Part shown: positions 57,003 through 64,000 of the stretch, one piece after another
Position numbering within the stretch: the first letter of the stretch is position 1
How the letters are laid out: every line of letters starts with the position of its first letter
Assembly: GCF_000012225.1 (NCBI RefSeq)
Contig: NC_007716.1
Coordinates: 124,001 to 188,000, forward strand
Direction of reading: 5' to 3'
Length of the DNA stretch: 64,000 nt
DNA from: Aster yellows witches'-broom phytoplasma AYWB
GTDB taxonomy: Bacteria > Bacillota_I > Bacilli_A > Acholeplasmatales > Acholeplasmataceae
Position numbers and translations under genes: made by a program
The notes under the pieces: model-generated
Databases searched by the model: none
Told to the model about the DNA's origin: nothing
Seen by the model: only the letters and a program-made list of their open reading frames with translations

Positions 57003-57578
57003 TCATTTTATTAACGAAGTTATTTCTATTTCTTTAAATTTTTCTTCATTATCATCAAATTCTTCAATAGAATTATCAATATTTTTACGTTTCATTAATT
57101 TTGAATTAATGGGATTATATTCCATCAAAACGCCATCTGATAAAGTTTTTTTAATCATTTTCCCATGTGAACCATACTCTTCAATATTGTTATATTTATC
57201 AGTTTTTTTCAGTAACATACCATTATTTTTATCATATTCAAAAATATTATTATCATTATCAATTTTTTTAACTAATTTATTAGTAAATAAATTATAATAT
57301 TCTTTTTCTCCATTTTCTCTTATAAACTCATAAGGAACACTTTTTAAATATTCGTTTTCTTTTTTAAGTTTTTTATTTTCATTATATAAAACATTGTTTA
57401 ACTCTCTTGCTTTTGCTTTAATATCTACTTCTTGTAATTTACGCCTTTCTTCGGTTTCTAAATGATATTTATAAACAAGCCTACCACCTATCCCAAACAC
57501 AAAAAAAATTAATGTTCCAGTAGTAATTAAAAAAGGAATTATTTTATAATGTTTATTGCCTATTCTAAAACTTGACAT
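57003..57578 (-). CDS. DUF2963-related membrane protein, truncated copy
   Basis: 191 aa. Membrane anchor (about 13-33), coiled-coil (ETEERRKLQEVDIKAKAREL to about 78), then repeats (YNLFTNKLVKKIDNDNNIFE, KKTDKYNNIEEYGSHGKMIK). Up to the motif NEEKFKEI it is almost identical to the plus-strand gene at 60309. After that it ends with an unrelated five-residue tail, so the C-terminal repeats are lost. Its N terminus is intact, unlike the plus-strand copy. Confidence 0.7.
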   Translation of the reverse strand: MSSFRIGNKHYKIIPFLITTGTLIFFVFGIGGRLVYKYHLETEERRKLQEVDIKAKARELNNVLYNENKKLKKENEYLKSVPYEFIRENGEKEYYNLFTNKLVKKIDNDNNIFEYDKNNGMLLKKTDKYNNIEEYGSHGKMIKKTLSDGVLMEYNPINSKLMKRKNIDNSIEEFDDNEEKFKEIEITSLIK

Positions 57579-57795
57579 TTTTAAACCTCTTTTCTATTAA
57601 TAAAAATAATTAAATCATTTTTTTAGCATTTTCAAATACCCATAAATATAGGAAATTAATAAAAAATGATAAAATGAAACTCAATATTATTATAACCTTT
57701 TTAAACAAAAATAAAAAGAATTTTAAAACAATTAAAAATATTATCTAATATTCTTAAAACAATTTTAAACAACAAATCGCTTATTTTAACGAAAG
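57026..57795. repeat. 770-bp inverted repeat, left arm
   Basis: Nearly identical to the reverse complement of 60093-60860. It covers most of the DUF2963-related gene and, on the minus strand upstream of it, the 3' end of the 219-aa membrane-protein gene. It stops exactly at the IS-end palindrome. Confidence 0.85.
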
Positions 57796-57835
57796 TGAGG
57801 TGTTCCAAAAGTGTCTAAACTTTTGGAACACCTCA
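57796..57835. repeat. two IS ends fused head to head (40-bp palindrome)
   Basis: TGAGGTGTTCCAAAAGT is followed by GTCTAAACTTTTGGAACACC and TCA, the left and right tips of the IS found at 21126 and 27316 with no interior. It is the scar of an IS that lost its body. Confidence 0.75.
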
Positions 57836-58129
57836 TTCCGACCAAGGAACAGTTTATCAATCACTAAAAATTCAACAAACTTTAACGAAAAAAGTTTTTT
57901 TTAATCAGTATATCAAGAAAAGCTAATCCAAGCAATAACGACGTAATTGAGAATTTTTTTGGCCAAATTAAAACTATCTTACAACATCAACATCATTTTT
58001 TATTTCCAAAATCTCCTAACAAAAATGAAAAAATCAATCAATTATTTCCTTAAATTTTGTAACAATCAATGGATTTTAGCTAAATTAAATTATTCATCAC
58101 CTTCTCAATATTGTCAAAATTTTAGATAA
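57834..58129 (+). pseudogene. IS3-family transposase (tra5) relic, C-terminal third
   Basis: The frame begins exactly at HSDQGTVYQSLKIQQTL (the DDE domain HSDQG block), then with shifts NDVIENFFGQIKTILQHQHH and AKLNYSSPSQYCQNFR. It is cut at its 5' end by the IS-end palindrome. Not functional. Confidence 0.8.
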
Positions 58130-58159
58130 TATTTTTTTTATTTCAAATTTTCAACCTTG

Positions 58160-58260
58160 AATATTGTAGGCGATTAAAGAACCATTAAAAAAAAAATACC
58201 AACTTTTAAGTTGGTTTCCTTATTGTTTCTAAATACTAAAAAATATTTTTCTTATTAAAT
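58160..58260 (-). repeat. about 100-bp dispersed repeat with terminator (copy 2)
   Basis: Same sequence as 25029-25130 apart from one substitution and small indels. The hairpin and T-run again face the minus strand, but here no minus-strand gene remains behind it. Confidence 0.8.
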
Positions 58261-58279
58261 AATAAAAAAGGAGATTAAA

Positions 58280-58444
58280 ATGGCGAGAAATTACAGACGT
58301 TCTTATTTCAGTAAAAAATCTTTTAGAAGAAATAAATTAACTTTAGGCAGTTTTTTTACATATTGGATTTTACCTACATTAGGCATTGTTATTCCTTTGA
58401 TTGTTTATTTTGCTTCAAAAGGTTATTTATCAATAGCTAAATAA
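58280..58444 (+). CDS. small basic membrane protein (54 aa)
   Basis: GGAG precedes the ATG. The N terminus is very basic (MARNYRRSYFSKKSFRRNK), followed by one or two hydrophobic segments (SFFTYWILPTLGIVIPLIVY). First gene of a run of seven small membrane-protein genes on the plus strand. A basic head plus a single membrane segment resembles filamentous-phage coat-type proteins, but sequence identity is not established. Confidence 0.65.
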   Translation: MARNYRRSYFSKKSFRRNKLTLGSFFTYWILPTLGIVIPLIVYFASKGYLSIAK

Positions 58445-58462
58445 TAAAAAGGAGGATAAAAA

Positions 58463-58576
58463 ATGACTTTAAGACAAATATTAATTTTAATTGCTCTTGG
58501 TTGTATTTTTATATTTGCAGCTTATAAACTTGGTTTTATTGTTCCTGATGCAACTAAAATTACATGGATTAAATAA
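58463..58576 (+). CDS. small membrane protein (37 aa)
   Basis: GGAGG precedes the ATG eight bases away, a strong Shine-Dalgarno. The product is one membrane segment (QILILIALGCIFIFAAYKLG) plus a short tail. It lies 18 bases after the previous gene in the same orientation. Confidence 0.65.
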   Translation: MTLRQILILIALGCIFIFAAYKLGFIVPDATKITWIK

Positions 58577-58604
58577 TGAGTGTTTTTTTAAAAAAACACT
58601 CATT
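58575..58604. terminator. perfect 30-bp palindrome, terminator-like
   Basis: AATGAGTGTTTTTTT and its exact complement follow the 37-aa gene. The stem includes T7/A7. No T-run follows, so it may only attenuate, raising expression of the first two genes over the rest. Confidence 0.5.
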
Positions 58605-58653
58605 AAGGGATAATATATGAATAAATTAAGTTAAAATTAAGGATTTTTTTAAA

Positions 58654-58972
58654 ATGGATAAGCAACAAAAAATAAAAAAAGAATTTTACGAACATTGTCA
58701 ATGTTGCGGAAGTGATTTGGGAATGAATATAAATGATATTGATTTGAATTTATTTGGTGTAATAATGACTTTAATGATTTTAATTAGTTTTGGAATTTTT
58801 GTATTATTTGGGTTTTTTGAGTTTATTTTCTTTTTTTCAAATTAATCATGAAATTTTTACAACTCTCATTTATATTTTTGTTATTGGTATTCTTTCATTT
58901 TGTTTAATAGCTCATTTTATGCCTAAATTGCTTTTTGAAAAATTAGATTATGAAAAGGTTGAAAAAGAATAA
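58654..58972 (+). CDS. small membrane protein with CxCC motif, frameshifted
   Basis: The ATG at 58654 opens 63 codons: a soluble head with HCQCCGSDLG, a possible metal site, and a hydrophobic segment. It ends in a T-run region. The other frame continues from there (INHEIFTTLIYIFVIGILSF, then KLLFEKLDYEKVEKE) to 58972. A one-base change in the T7 run near 58836 would join them into about 107 residues with two membrane segments. Confidence 0.5.
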
Positions 58973-58983
58973 AGGAAAATTAG

Positions 58984-59145
58984 ATGAAAAAATATAATCT
59001 ATTTGATAATTTTATTTGTTTATTGATTGGTTCAATTATTGGTATATTTTTATATATTAATTTTTTTACCAAAAATAATAAAGAATTAGAAACAATTCAA
59101 AAAGATAATAAAATGGTTGAAATAATAAAGAAATTAAAAAAGTAA
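58984..59145 (+). CDS. small membrane protein (53 aa)
   Basis: AAGGAAA precedes the ATG. A membrane segment (about 9-26) is followed by a charged helical tail (NNKELETIQKDNKMVEIIKK). Part of the same tightly spaced series. Confidence 0.6.
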   Translation: MKKYNLFDNFICLLIGSIIGIFLYINFFTKNNKELETIQKDNKMVEIIKKLKK

Positions 59146-59169
59146 TAATTTTATAGAAAGGAATAATTG

Positions 59170-59640
59170 ATGGATATACAACAAACAATTATTAATATTG
59201 TTGAATCTAAAGTATTTATTTCTTTTACTTCTTTTATTTTTGGTATTTTTATTTATTGGTTTTATTTATATATCAAAGAATTAAAAAGTAAATATGATTT
59301 TAGTGATGAATTACGAGATATAGTAAACCATTATCTTAAAAAAGGTAAAATTAGTATTAGTGAATATGGCGCCTTAATTAGATTAATGGCACATATGGGG
59401 AATTATTTAGGTATATATAGAAAACATGTTGAAACAATGATTAAAGAATTTGGAGAACATGGAGGTCTTAATTTTTCTGAGGGTATTTTTGATGAAAAAG
59501 ATAATAATCAAGAAAATAAAGAAAATAATAATAATTTAGATGAAATTTTAAAAGAGAATTTAAAATTAAAAAATCAATTAAATAATATAAAAAATCCTTT
59601 AATTGCGGAATCTATTGATGATACTGGAAATGATTTTTAG
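59170..59640 (+). CDS. membrane-anchored hypothetical protein
   Basis: 156 aa. The N-terminal anchor is at about 15-35; a conserved-looking soluble part follows (KGKISISEYGALIRLMAHMG, KHVETMIKEFGEHGG), with an Asn/Glu-rich coil at the end. The ATG at 59170 with AAAGGAAT upstream is preferred to TTG at 59167. It overlaps the next gene. A decayed inverted copy of its 3' part lies near 63350-63476. Confidence 0.6.
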   Translation: MDIQQTIINIVESKVFISFTSFIFGIFIYWFYLYIKELKSKYDFSDELRDIVNHYLKKGKISISEYGALIRLMAHMGNYLGIYRKHVETMIKEFGEHGGLNFSEGIFDEKDNNQENKENNNNLDEILKENLKLKNQLNNIKNPLIAESIDDTGNDF

Positions 59641-60277
59641 TTTTAATTTTTTAAAATATTTAATTTCTTTTGATTTTAAAGATTTTTTTTATTTATTATA
59701 TGATTTATTTTATAATATTTTTCTTACTAAATCATCTTTTTTATTTGGTTTTAATGTTGGTTGGAATATTAATTTTATTAATATTTATAATATTATAAAA
59801 ACTATATTTATTTTTATATGGGAACAATTAACAACTTTAATTTATCCTTTAAAATTATTTAGTTCATTGTTTGATTTTTTAATGCAAATATTAAAAATTT
59901 TTATTGATGTTTTTGGTAGTATTATAGGTTATATTAAAAGTTCTATAACAAGTCTTACCGGTCAAAAATTAATGGACCCCAGTGAAAGTACGTGGGAAAA
60001 ATTAAAAGAAATAGCAAAGATGATTTTTACCGTTACTGTTGGTGGCTCTGTTATTTATTTTTTTAAAGAAGTTAATAGTTTTCTTTTAAACTCTTTCATT
60101 AAAATAGGTGATTTGTTGTTTAAAATTATTTTAAGAATATTAGACATTATTTCAATTGTTTTAAAATTCTTTTTATTTTTGTTTAAAAAGGTTATAATAA
60201 TATTGAGTTTCATTTTATCATTTTTTATTAATTTCCTATATTTATGGGTATTTGAAAATGCTAAAAAAACGCTTTAA
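59618..60277 (+). CDS. multi-spanning membrane protein
   Basis: 219 aa from the ATG at 59618, overlapping the previous gene by 23 bases in another frame. At least four hydrophobic stretches are present, including IGYIKSSITSLTGQKL as a polar break between them and a very hydrophobic C-terminal half. Fragments of the same gene occur inverted at 57590-57795 and 62831-63300. It lacks any Walker motif, so it is not the phage assembly ATPase (Zot type). Confidence 0.65.
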   Translation: MILEMIFSFNFLKYLISFDFKDFFYLLYDLFYNIFLTKSSFLFGFNVGWNINFINIYNIIKTIFIFIWEQLTTLIYPLKLFSSLFDFLMQILKIFIDVFGSIIGYIKSSITSLTGQKLMDPSESTWEKLKEIAKMIFTVTVGGSVIYFFKEVNSFLLNSFIKIGDLLFKIILRILDIISIVLKFFLFLFKKVIIILSFILSFFINFLYLWVFENAKKTL

Positions 60278-60860
60278 TTATTTTTGATAATAGAAAAGAG
60301 GTTTAAAAATGTCAAGTTTTAGAATAGGCAATAAACATTATAAAATAATTCCTTTTTTAATTACTACTGGAACATTATTTTTTTTTTGTTTGGGATAGGT
60401 GGGAGGCTTGTTTATAAATATCATTTAGAAACCGAAGAAAGGCGTAAATTACAAGAAGTAGATATTAAAGCAAAAGCAAGAGAGTTAAACAATGTTTTAT
60501 ATAATGAAAATAAAAAACTAAAAAAGGAAAACGAATATTTAAAAAGTGTTCCTTATGAGTTTATAAGAGAAAATGGAGAAAAAGAATATTATAATTTATT
60601 TACTAATAAATTAGTTAAAAAAATTGATAATGATAATAATATTTTTGAATATGATAAAAATAATGGTATGTTACTGAAAAAAACTGATAAATATAACAAT
60701 ATTGAAGAGTATGGTTCACATGGGAAAATGATTAAAAAAACTTTATCAGATGGCGTTTTGATGGAATATAATCCCATTAATTCAAAATTAATGAAACGTA
60801 AAAATATTGATAATTCTATTGAAGAATTTGATGATAATGAAGAAAAATTTAAAGAAATAG
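60093..60860. repeat. 770-bp inverted repeat, right arm
   Basis: Reverse complement of 57026-57795 with few differences, one of them a one-base deficit in a T-run that shifts the frame of the gene at 60309. Confidence 0.85.
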
Positions 60861-61351
60861 ATAAAAATGGTAAAGTTAAATATTACAAAACTAAAATTTA
60901 TCAAACAGTTTTAGATTTTAAAAAATTATTTATTAATGATAAAGATTTAGAAAAAACTTTCTTAAAATCCGGTATTTTTAATTTAGAAGATTTAAAAACT
61001 GCTGGATATACTTTAGAAGATTTAATATTTTTTGGATATAGCTTTCAAGATTTAAAATATCCTCCAAAACTACAAATTTTATCCGACGGAACTATGTTAA
61101 GAATTTCAGAATTTAATCAATACACAAGAAAACCAATAAAAGAAACAATTTACAACAACCCAGACAGAACTATTTATCAAATTACAGAATATAATCAAGA
61201 CACAGGTGAAAGGCATAAAGCCACTGAATACTATAAAAATGGAGAAAAATCAACTGTTTTTGATTACCACAAAGACACAGGAAAATTAACCAAAGAAACA
61301 ATTTACAACCCAGACAGAACTATTAAAGAAACTAAAAATTATAATTATTAA
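60309..61351 (+). CDS. DUF2963-related membrane protein, frameshifted in a T10 tract
   Basis: The ATG at 60309 (AAGAGG upstream) opens MSSFRIGNKHYKIIPFLITT but the frame breaks in T10 (60378-60387), inside the membrane anchor. From there 321 codons are open: coiled-coil, EY-type repeats, a middle segment (FNLEDLKTAGYTLEDLIFFG) and classic DUF2963 repeats at the end (TEYYKNGEKSTVFDYHKDTG, TIYNPDRTIKETKNYNY). The minus-strand copy at 57003 has the anchor in frame. A T-tract in the anchor could switch surface expression. Confidence 0.65.
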
Positions 61352-61392
61352 CCATAAATAAGCAAAGAAAATAAATATAAAAGTATTCAAAG

Positions 61393-61490
61393 ACGAGCAT
61401 AGCGAACTAGGCGGCCAGCCGAAGTATACTAAGATTAATCTATTGCCCCCCCATCTTATAAAGCCCCCTTTGGGGTGTTGGGGGTCTTTT
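61393..61490 (+). repeat. structured intergenic element with terminator (copy 2)
   Basis: ACGAGCATAGCGAACTAGGC, then GGCCAGCCGAAG, AATCTATTG, and a nested CCCCC...GCCCC/GGGGTGTTGGGGG hairpin ending in TCTTTT. Same order as 55017-55117. It stands between the DUF2963-related gene and the Rep relic. Confidence 0.7.
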
Positions 61491-61596
61491 GAATATAATG
61501 AATTATTTTCAAAAACTCCTTTGCCGTGAACTATCAGTAAAGGAGTAGTTTTGTTTTTAAGGAGAACAAACAATTCTACATTTAAATGATTTAACT

Positions 61597-62594
61597 ATGA
61601 ATAAAGAAGGTATTAGTTTATCCTTTCATCACGCTCTTAAAACATTTAATGCAATTAAAAGAGGCACTTTGAATAAAAAACAAATTAAAATTTTTGAGAA
61701 TAATTTATTTTTTGTTAAGATTAATGATTTCGGGCAAGGTTGTTTTTTTAGAAACTTTAAAAACTTATCAATTTATTTGTTTAATGATTACCGAAGATAA
61801 ATTTTAATTATCATCAATTGATATTGAAAGCAAAGTTAAAGATATTATAAGAAATATTCGTCAAAGCAAAAATAATGCTCGTTATAAAGCCATTTATAAT
61901 TTTGCTTTCTGAAAAAAGAAATTAGTTGGTTAAAACTTACTTTGGCTCATAATAATAATAATGGGCACTATTTCTAATGATGTTAAAGATTTAAATAAAT
62001 CTAAACAGTTGATTATTAAATTTATGTCAAAATTACGTTATGAATATAAAAAATGTTTAAATAAACAAAAATTAAAGAAACATATTGTTAATAAATATTT
62101 AACTAAATTTAAATATTTTATCGCTTCTTGATTACAATTTAAAGGTGTTTGGTATTTTCATATTATGTTTAATATTGATTTATTAAGTGTATTTTTGGAC
62201 ACGCTAATAAAATGATGTGTCAACGAAAAGTAATAATCAATAATTCAGAATTTTTAGAATAATCAGAATATTATGCTAAAAATAAAGCTAAATATAATTC
62301 TAGTAATGGTTGGTTTAAAAAAGAAAATAAAAATTTAATTATACCTAATTTTTTAAAATTATGGTCTGATATTGTACTTGATAATTTACCTAATTTAAAA
62401 TTATTAAATCCTCATTCTCAAAATTTACAGATATTTTATAAAGGTAAATTAGATAATATTAAAAAAATGAAATTAAGGAATGTAAACAATTAGCAACTAT
62501 TATTAATAAAAATGTTGCTGAAATTATTTCCGAATATGTTAGTAAATATGATGCTGGTTTAAATGAGTTTGAAATTAAAAAACTATTGCATTAA
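61597..62594 (+). pseudogene. phage-type (gpII-like) HUH replication protein relic
   Basis: Shifting frames give an N-terminal part (GISLSFHHALKTFNAIKRGT), RNIRQSKNNARYKAIYNF, KKEISWLKLTLAHNN, a helix (SKQLIIKFMSKLRYEYKK) and KYFIAS-x-LQFKGVWYFHIMF. The order 'RSxxxARxxIYD, WxxLTL, FxKRLRY, KYxxxxExQxxGxxHFHxxF' is that of rolling-circle Reps of filamentous phages (G2P/HUH). In the frame 61970-62227 the only internal stops are two TGA codons. The last part (NGWFKKENKNLIIPNFLKLW) could be a separate gene. Confidence 0.6.
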
Positions 62595-62830
62595 AAAAAA
62601 TTATTTAACTGAAAAAAATTGGTTTAATTTTCTTAAAGTTGTCAAAAATTACCTATTACTAAAAATATCAAATATTTTCCATTTGATCTTCATTATAATG
62701 ATTATAAAATAACTGGGTTTTATTTATCAAATATTTTAAAATTTGGTAAAAAGCATATTTTGTATGATTTATTAAGAAATAACATTTTAAGAACAATTAA
62801 TAAAAAAAGCAGTAAAAGTTCAAGGGATTT
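62595..62830 (+). other. unassigned decayed coding region
   Basis: Short open pieces such as NNILRTINKKSSKSSRDFYR suggest the end of another degraded gene. Nothing recognisable. Confidence 0.3.
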
Positions 62831-63476
62831 TTATAGGCGATTACTGAGTTTTTTCAAAATATTGTTTCTTTTAAAAAAAATCTTTAACCTTTTTAAACAA
62901 AAATAAAAAGAACTTTTTAAAAAAATTGAAATAATATCTAATATTCTTAAAACAATTTTAAACAACAAATCACCTATTTTAATGAAAGAGTTTAAAAGAA
63001 AATTATTAATTTCTTTCAAAAAATAAATAACAGAGCCACCAACAGCAACATTAAAAATCATCTTTGCTATTTCTTTTATTTTTCCCCACATACTTTGACT
63101 AGGATCCATTAATTTTTGACCAGTAAGACTTGTTATAGAACTTTTAATATAATCCTATAATAGGATAAAAAACATCAATAAAAATTTTTAATATTTGCAT
63201 TAAAAAATTAAACAATGAAATAAATAATTTTAAAGGATAAATTAAAGTTGTTAATTGTTCCCATATAAAAATAAATATAGTTTTTATAATAAATAAAAAA
63301 AATCTTTAAAATCAAAAGAAATTAAATATTTTAAAAAATTAAAACTAAAAATCATTTTCAGTATCATCAATAGATTCCACAATTAAAGGATTTTTTATAT
63401 TATTTAATTGATTTTTTAATTTTAAATTCTTCTTTTAAAATTTCATCTAAATTATTATTATTTTCTTTATTTTCTT
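62831..63476 (-). pseudogene. third, decayed copy of the membrane-protein cassette
   Basis: The minus strand carries the 3' end of the 156-aa gene (NNNNLDEILK) and broken parts of the 219-aa gene, including 92 open codons (MDPSQSMWGKIKEIAKMIFN...). Homologous to about 59512-60196, with deletions. The last codons at 62831-62880 diverge. Confidence 0.7.
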
Positions 63477-63478
63477 TA

Positions 63479-63634
63479 ATCACCTATAATATTCCAGGTA
63501 AAGATTTTCCTGATGATAAAAATATAACTCCTGAAGCATTAGGTTTTGATAAAAATCAAAATAAATATATGCTTGAATATAATATAAATAAAGGTAAATT
63601 ATCAGTTTTAAAACCTTTAAATAATTTTATTTAG
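63479..63634 (+). pseudogene. 3' fragment of an unrecognised gene
   Basis: 51 codons without a start, beginning ITYNIPGKDFPDDKNITPEA and ending KPLNNFI before TAG. The composition is protein-like. It directly abuts the inverted cassette copy, indicating a recombination junction. Confidence 0.4.
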
Positions 63635-64000
63635 AAAAGCAAAAAACTTTTATTTGTTTTAACCAATATATTAATCCTTATTTATTTTATTTTTAAATTA
63701 AATCTTTTTTAACTTTTACCCTTTTTTTATAAGGTTTTTTGTAGATTTTTTTTTTATGTTTTATAAATTTAAAAATATGTTATAATAAAAAATATATATT
63801 TATAAGAAAAAAAGCACTATTAAATTAAAATAACTTTTAAAATAGGAATTTCTTCTTTTGGCAATTTAATGATTCCTGTTTCAGTTAAAACGATCTAACT
63901 GATAATAAAAAAAGAAGCATCCCTAAAATAATAAAAAACTATTTGCGGAACCAAGTTCTTACAGATTTAACTGCGCTTTTACCTTTTTGGAGACACTTTT
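63635..64000. other. intergenic region to window end
   Basis: No convincing ORF. An extended -10 element (TGTTATAAT, 63778-63786) faces the window end. The final 160 bases carry short open frames on the minus strand (TETGIIKLPKEEIP) that may be part of a gene beyond the window. Confidence 0.35.

Noticed and set aside
61286-61573. 95-codon minus-strand open frame over the structured element
   Set aside because: It crosses the terminator and the end of the DUF2963-type gene, has no Shine-Dalgarno and reads through the repeat; a chance frame.
1-64000. tRNA and rRNA genes
   Set aside because: No T-loop-like GTTCAAATC/GTTCGAATC contexts with acceptor pairing were found by eye; none is claimed. 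A tRNAscan-SE run would be decisive.
1-64000. CRISPR array or cas genes
   Set aside because: No regularly spaced direct repeats; the repeats present are dispersed, inverted or IS ends.

Overview
This window is a very AT-rich chromosome segment from a phytoplasma ('Candidatus Phytoplasma', Acholeplasmatales, Mollicutes). Four things point there. Housekeeping genes are Firmicutes-like, but they use TGG for Trp and TGA as a stop (pssA ends in TGA), unlike Mycoplasma and Spiroplasma. The immunodominant membrane protein gene imp lies after rnc-dnaD. DUF2963-type repeat proteins are present. Decayed IS3-family tra5 transposases and PMU-type genes (sigma factor, ssb, tmk) are scattered through it. 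No rRNA, tRNA or CRISPR array was found. All similarity calls are by eye.

Housekeeping, 0.9-13.1 kb, minus strand: a macromolecular-synthesis cluster (ybeY, era, glyS, dnaG, rpoD, trmK), then rpsU, a YqaJ-type nuclease, a SecG-like protein, a UvrD/PcrA helicase and glutaminyl-tRNA synthetase. Housekeeping, 14.7-21.1 kb, plus strand: dnaX, ybaB, rpoE (delta), pssA, psd and pyrG, which join replication and transcription to phosphatidylethanolamine synthesis and CTP supply. Housekeeping, 27.7-43.9 kb: lysS, dnaE, an asnB relic, pheST, a fused ABC transporter and the full pyruvate dehydrogenase set (E1alpha, E1beta, E2, E3). Housekeeping, 44.3-49.2 kb: tatD, plsX, rnc, dnaD and imp.

Accessory region 1 (21.1-27.4 kb) is bounded by two directly repeated IS ends. 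It holds an amino-acid ABC transporter (binding protein fused to permease) preceded by a lysine riboswitch with an intrinsic terminator, a secreted candidate effector, and relics of tra5, an ABC ATPase, a sigma factor and ssb.

Accessory region 2 (49.2-64 kb) is a mosaic of plasmid-, phage- and PMU-derived pieces. It contains two DUF2963 genes linked by a 146-bp inverted repeat, and ssb beside a geminivirus-like rolling-circle Rep relic. Small secreted proteins, a tmk relic and a cassette of seven small membrane-protein genes follow. The cassette leads to a frameshifted DUF2963-like gene and a phage-gpII-like HUH Rep relic. Parts of the cassette recur in inverted orientation on both sides (a 770-bp inverted repeat and a third decayed copy). 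The cassette plus HUH Rep looks like the remains of a filamentous-phage-like element, the best candidate here for an undescribed system. In two relic stretches every in-frame stop is TGA, some at plausible Trp positions, which hints at a source that reads TGA as Trp.
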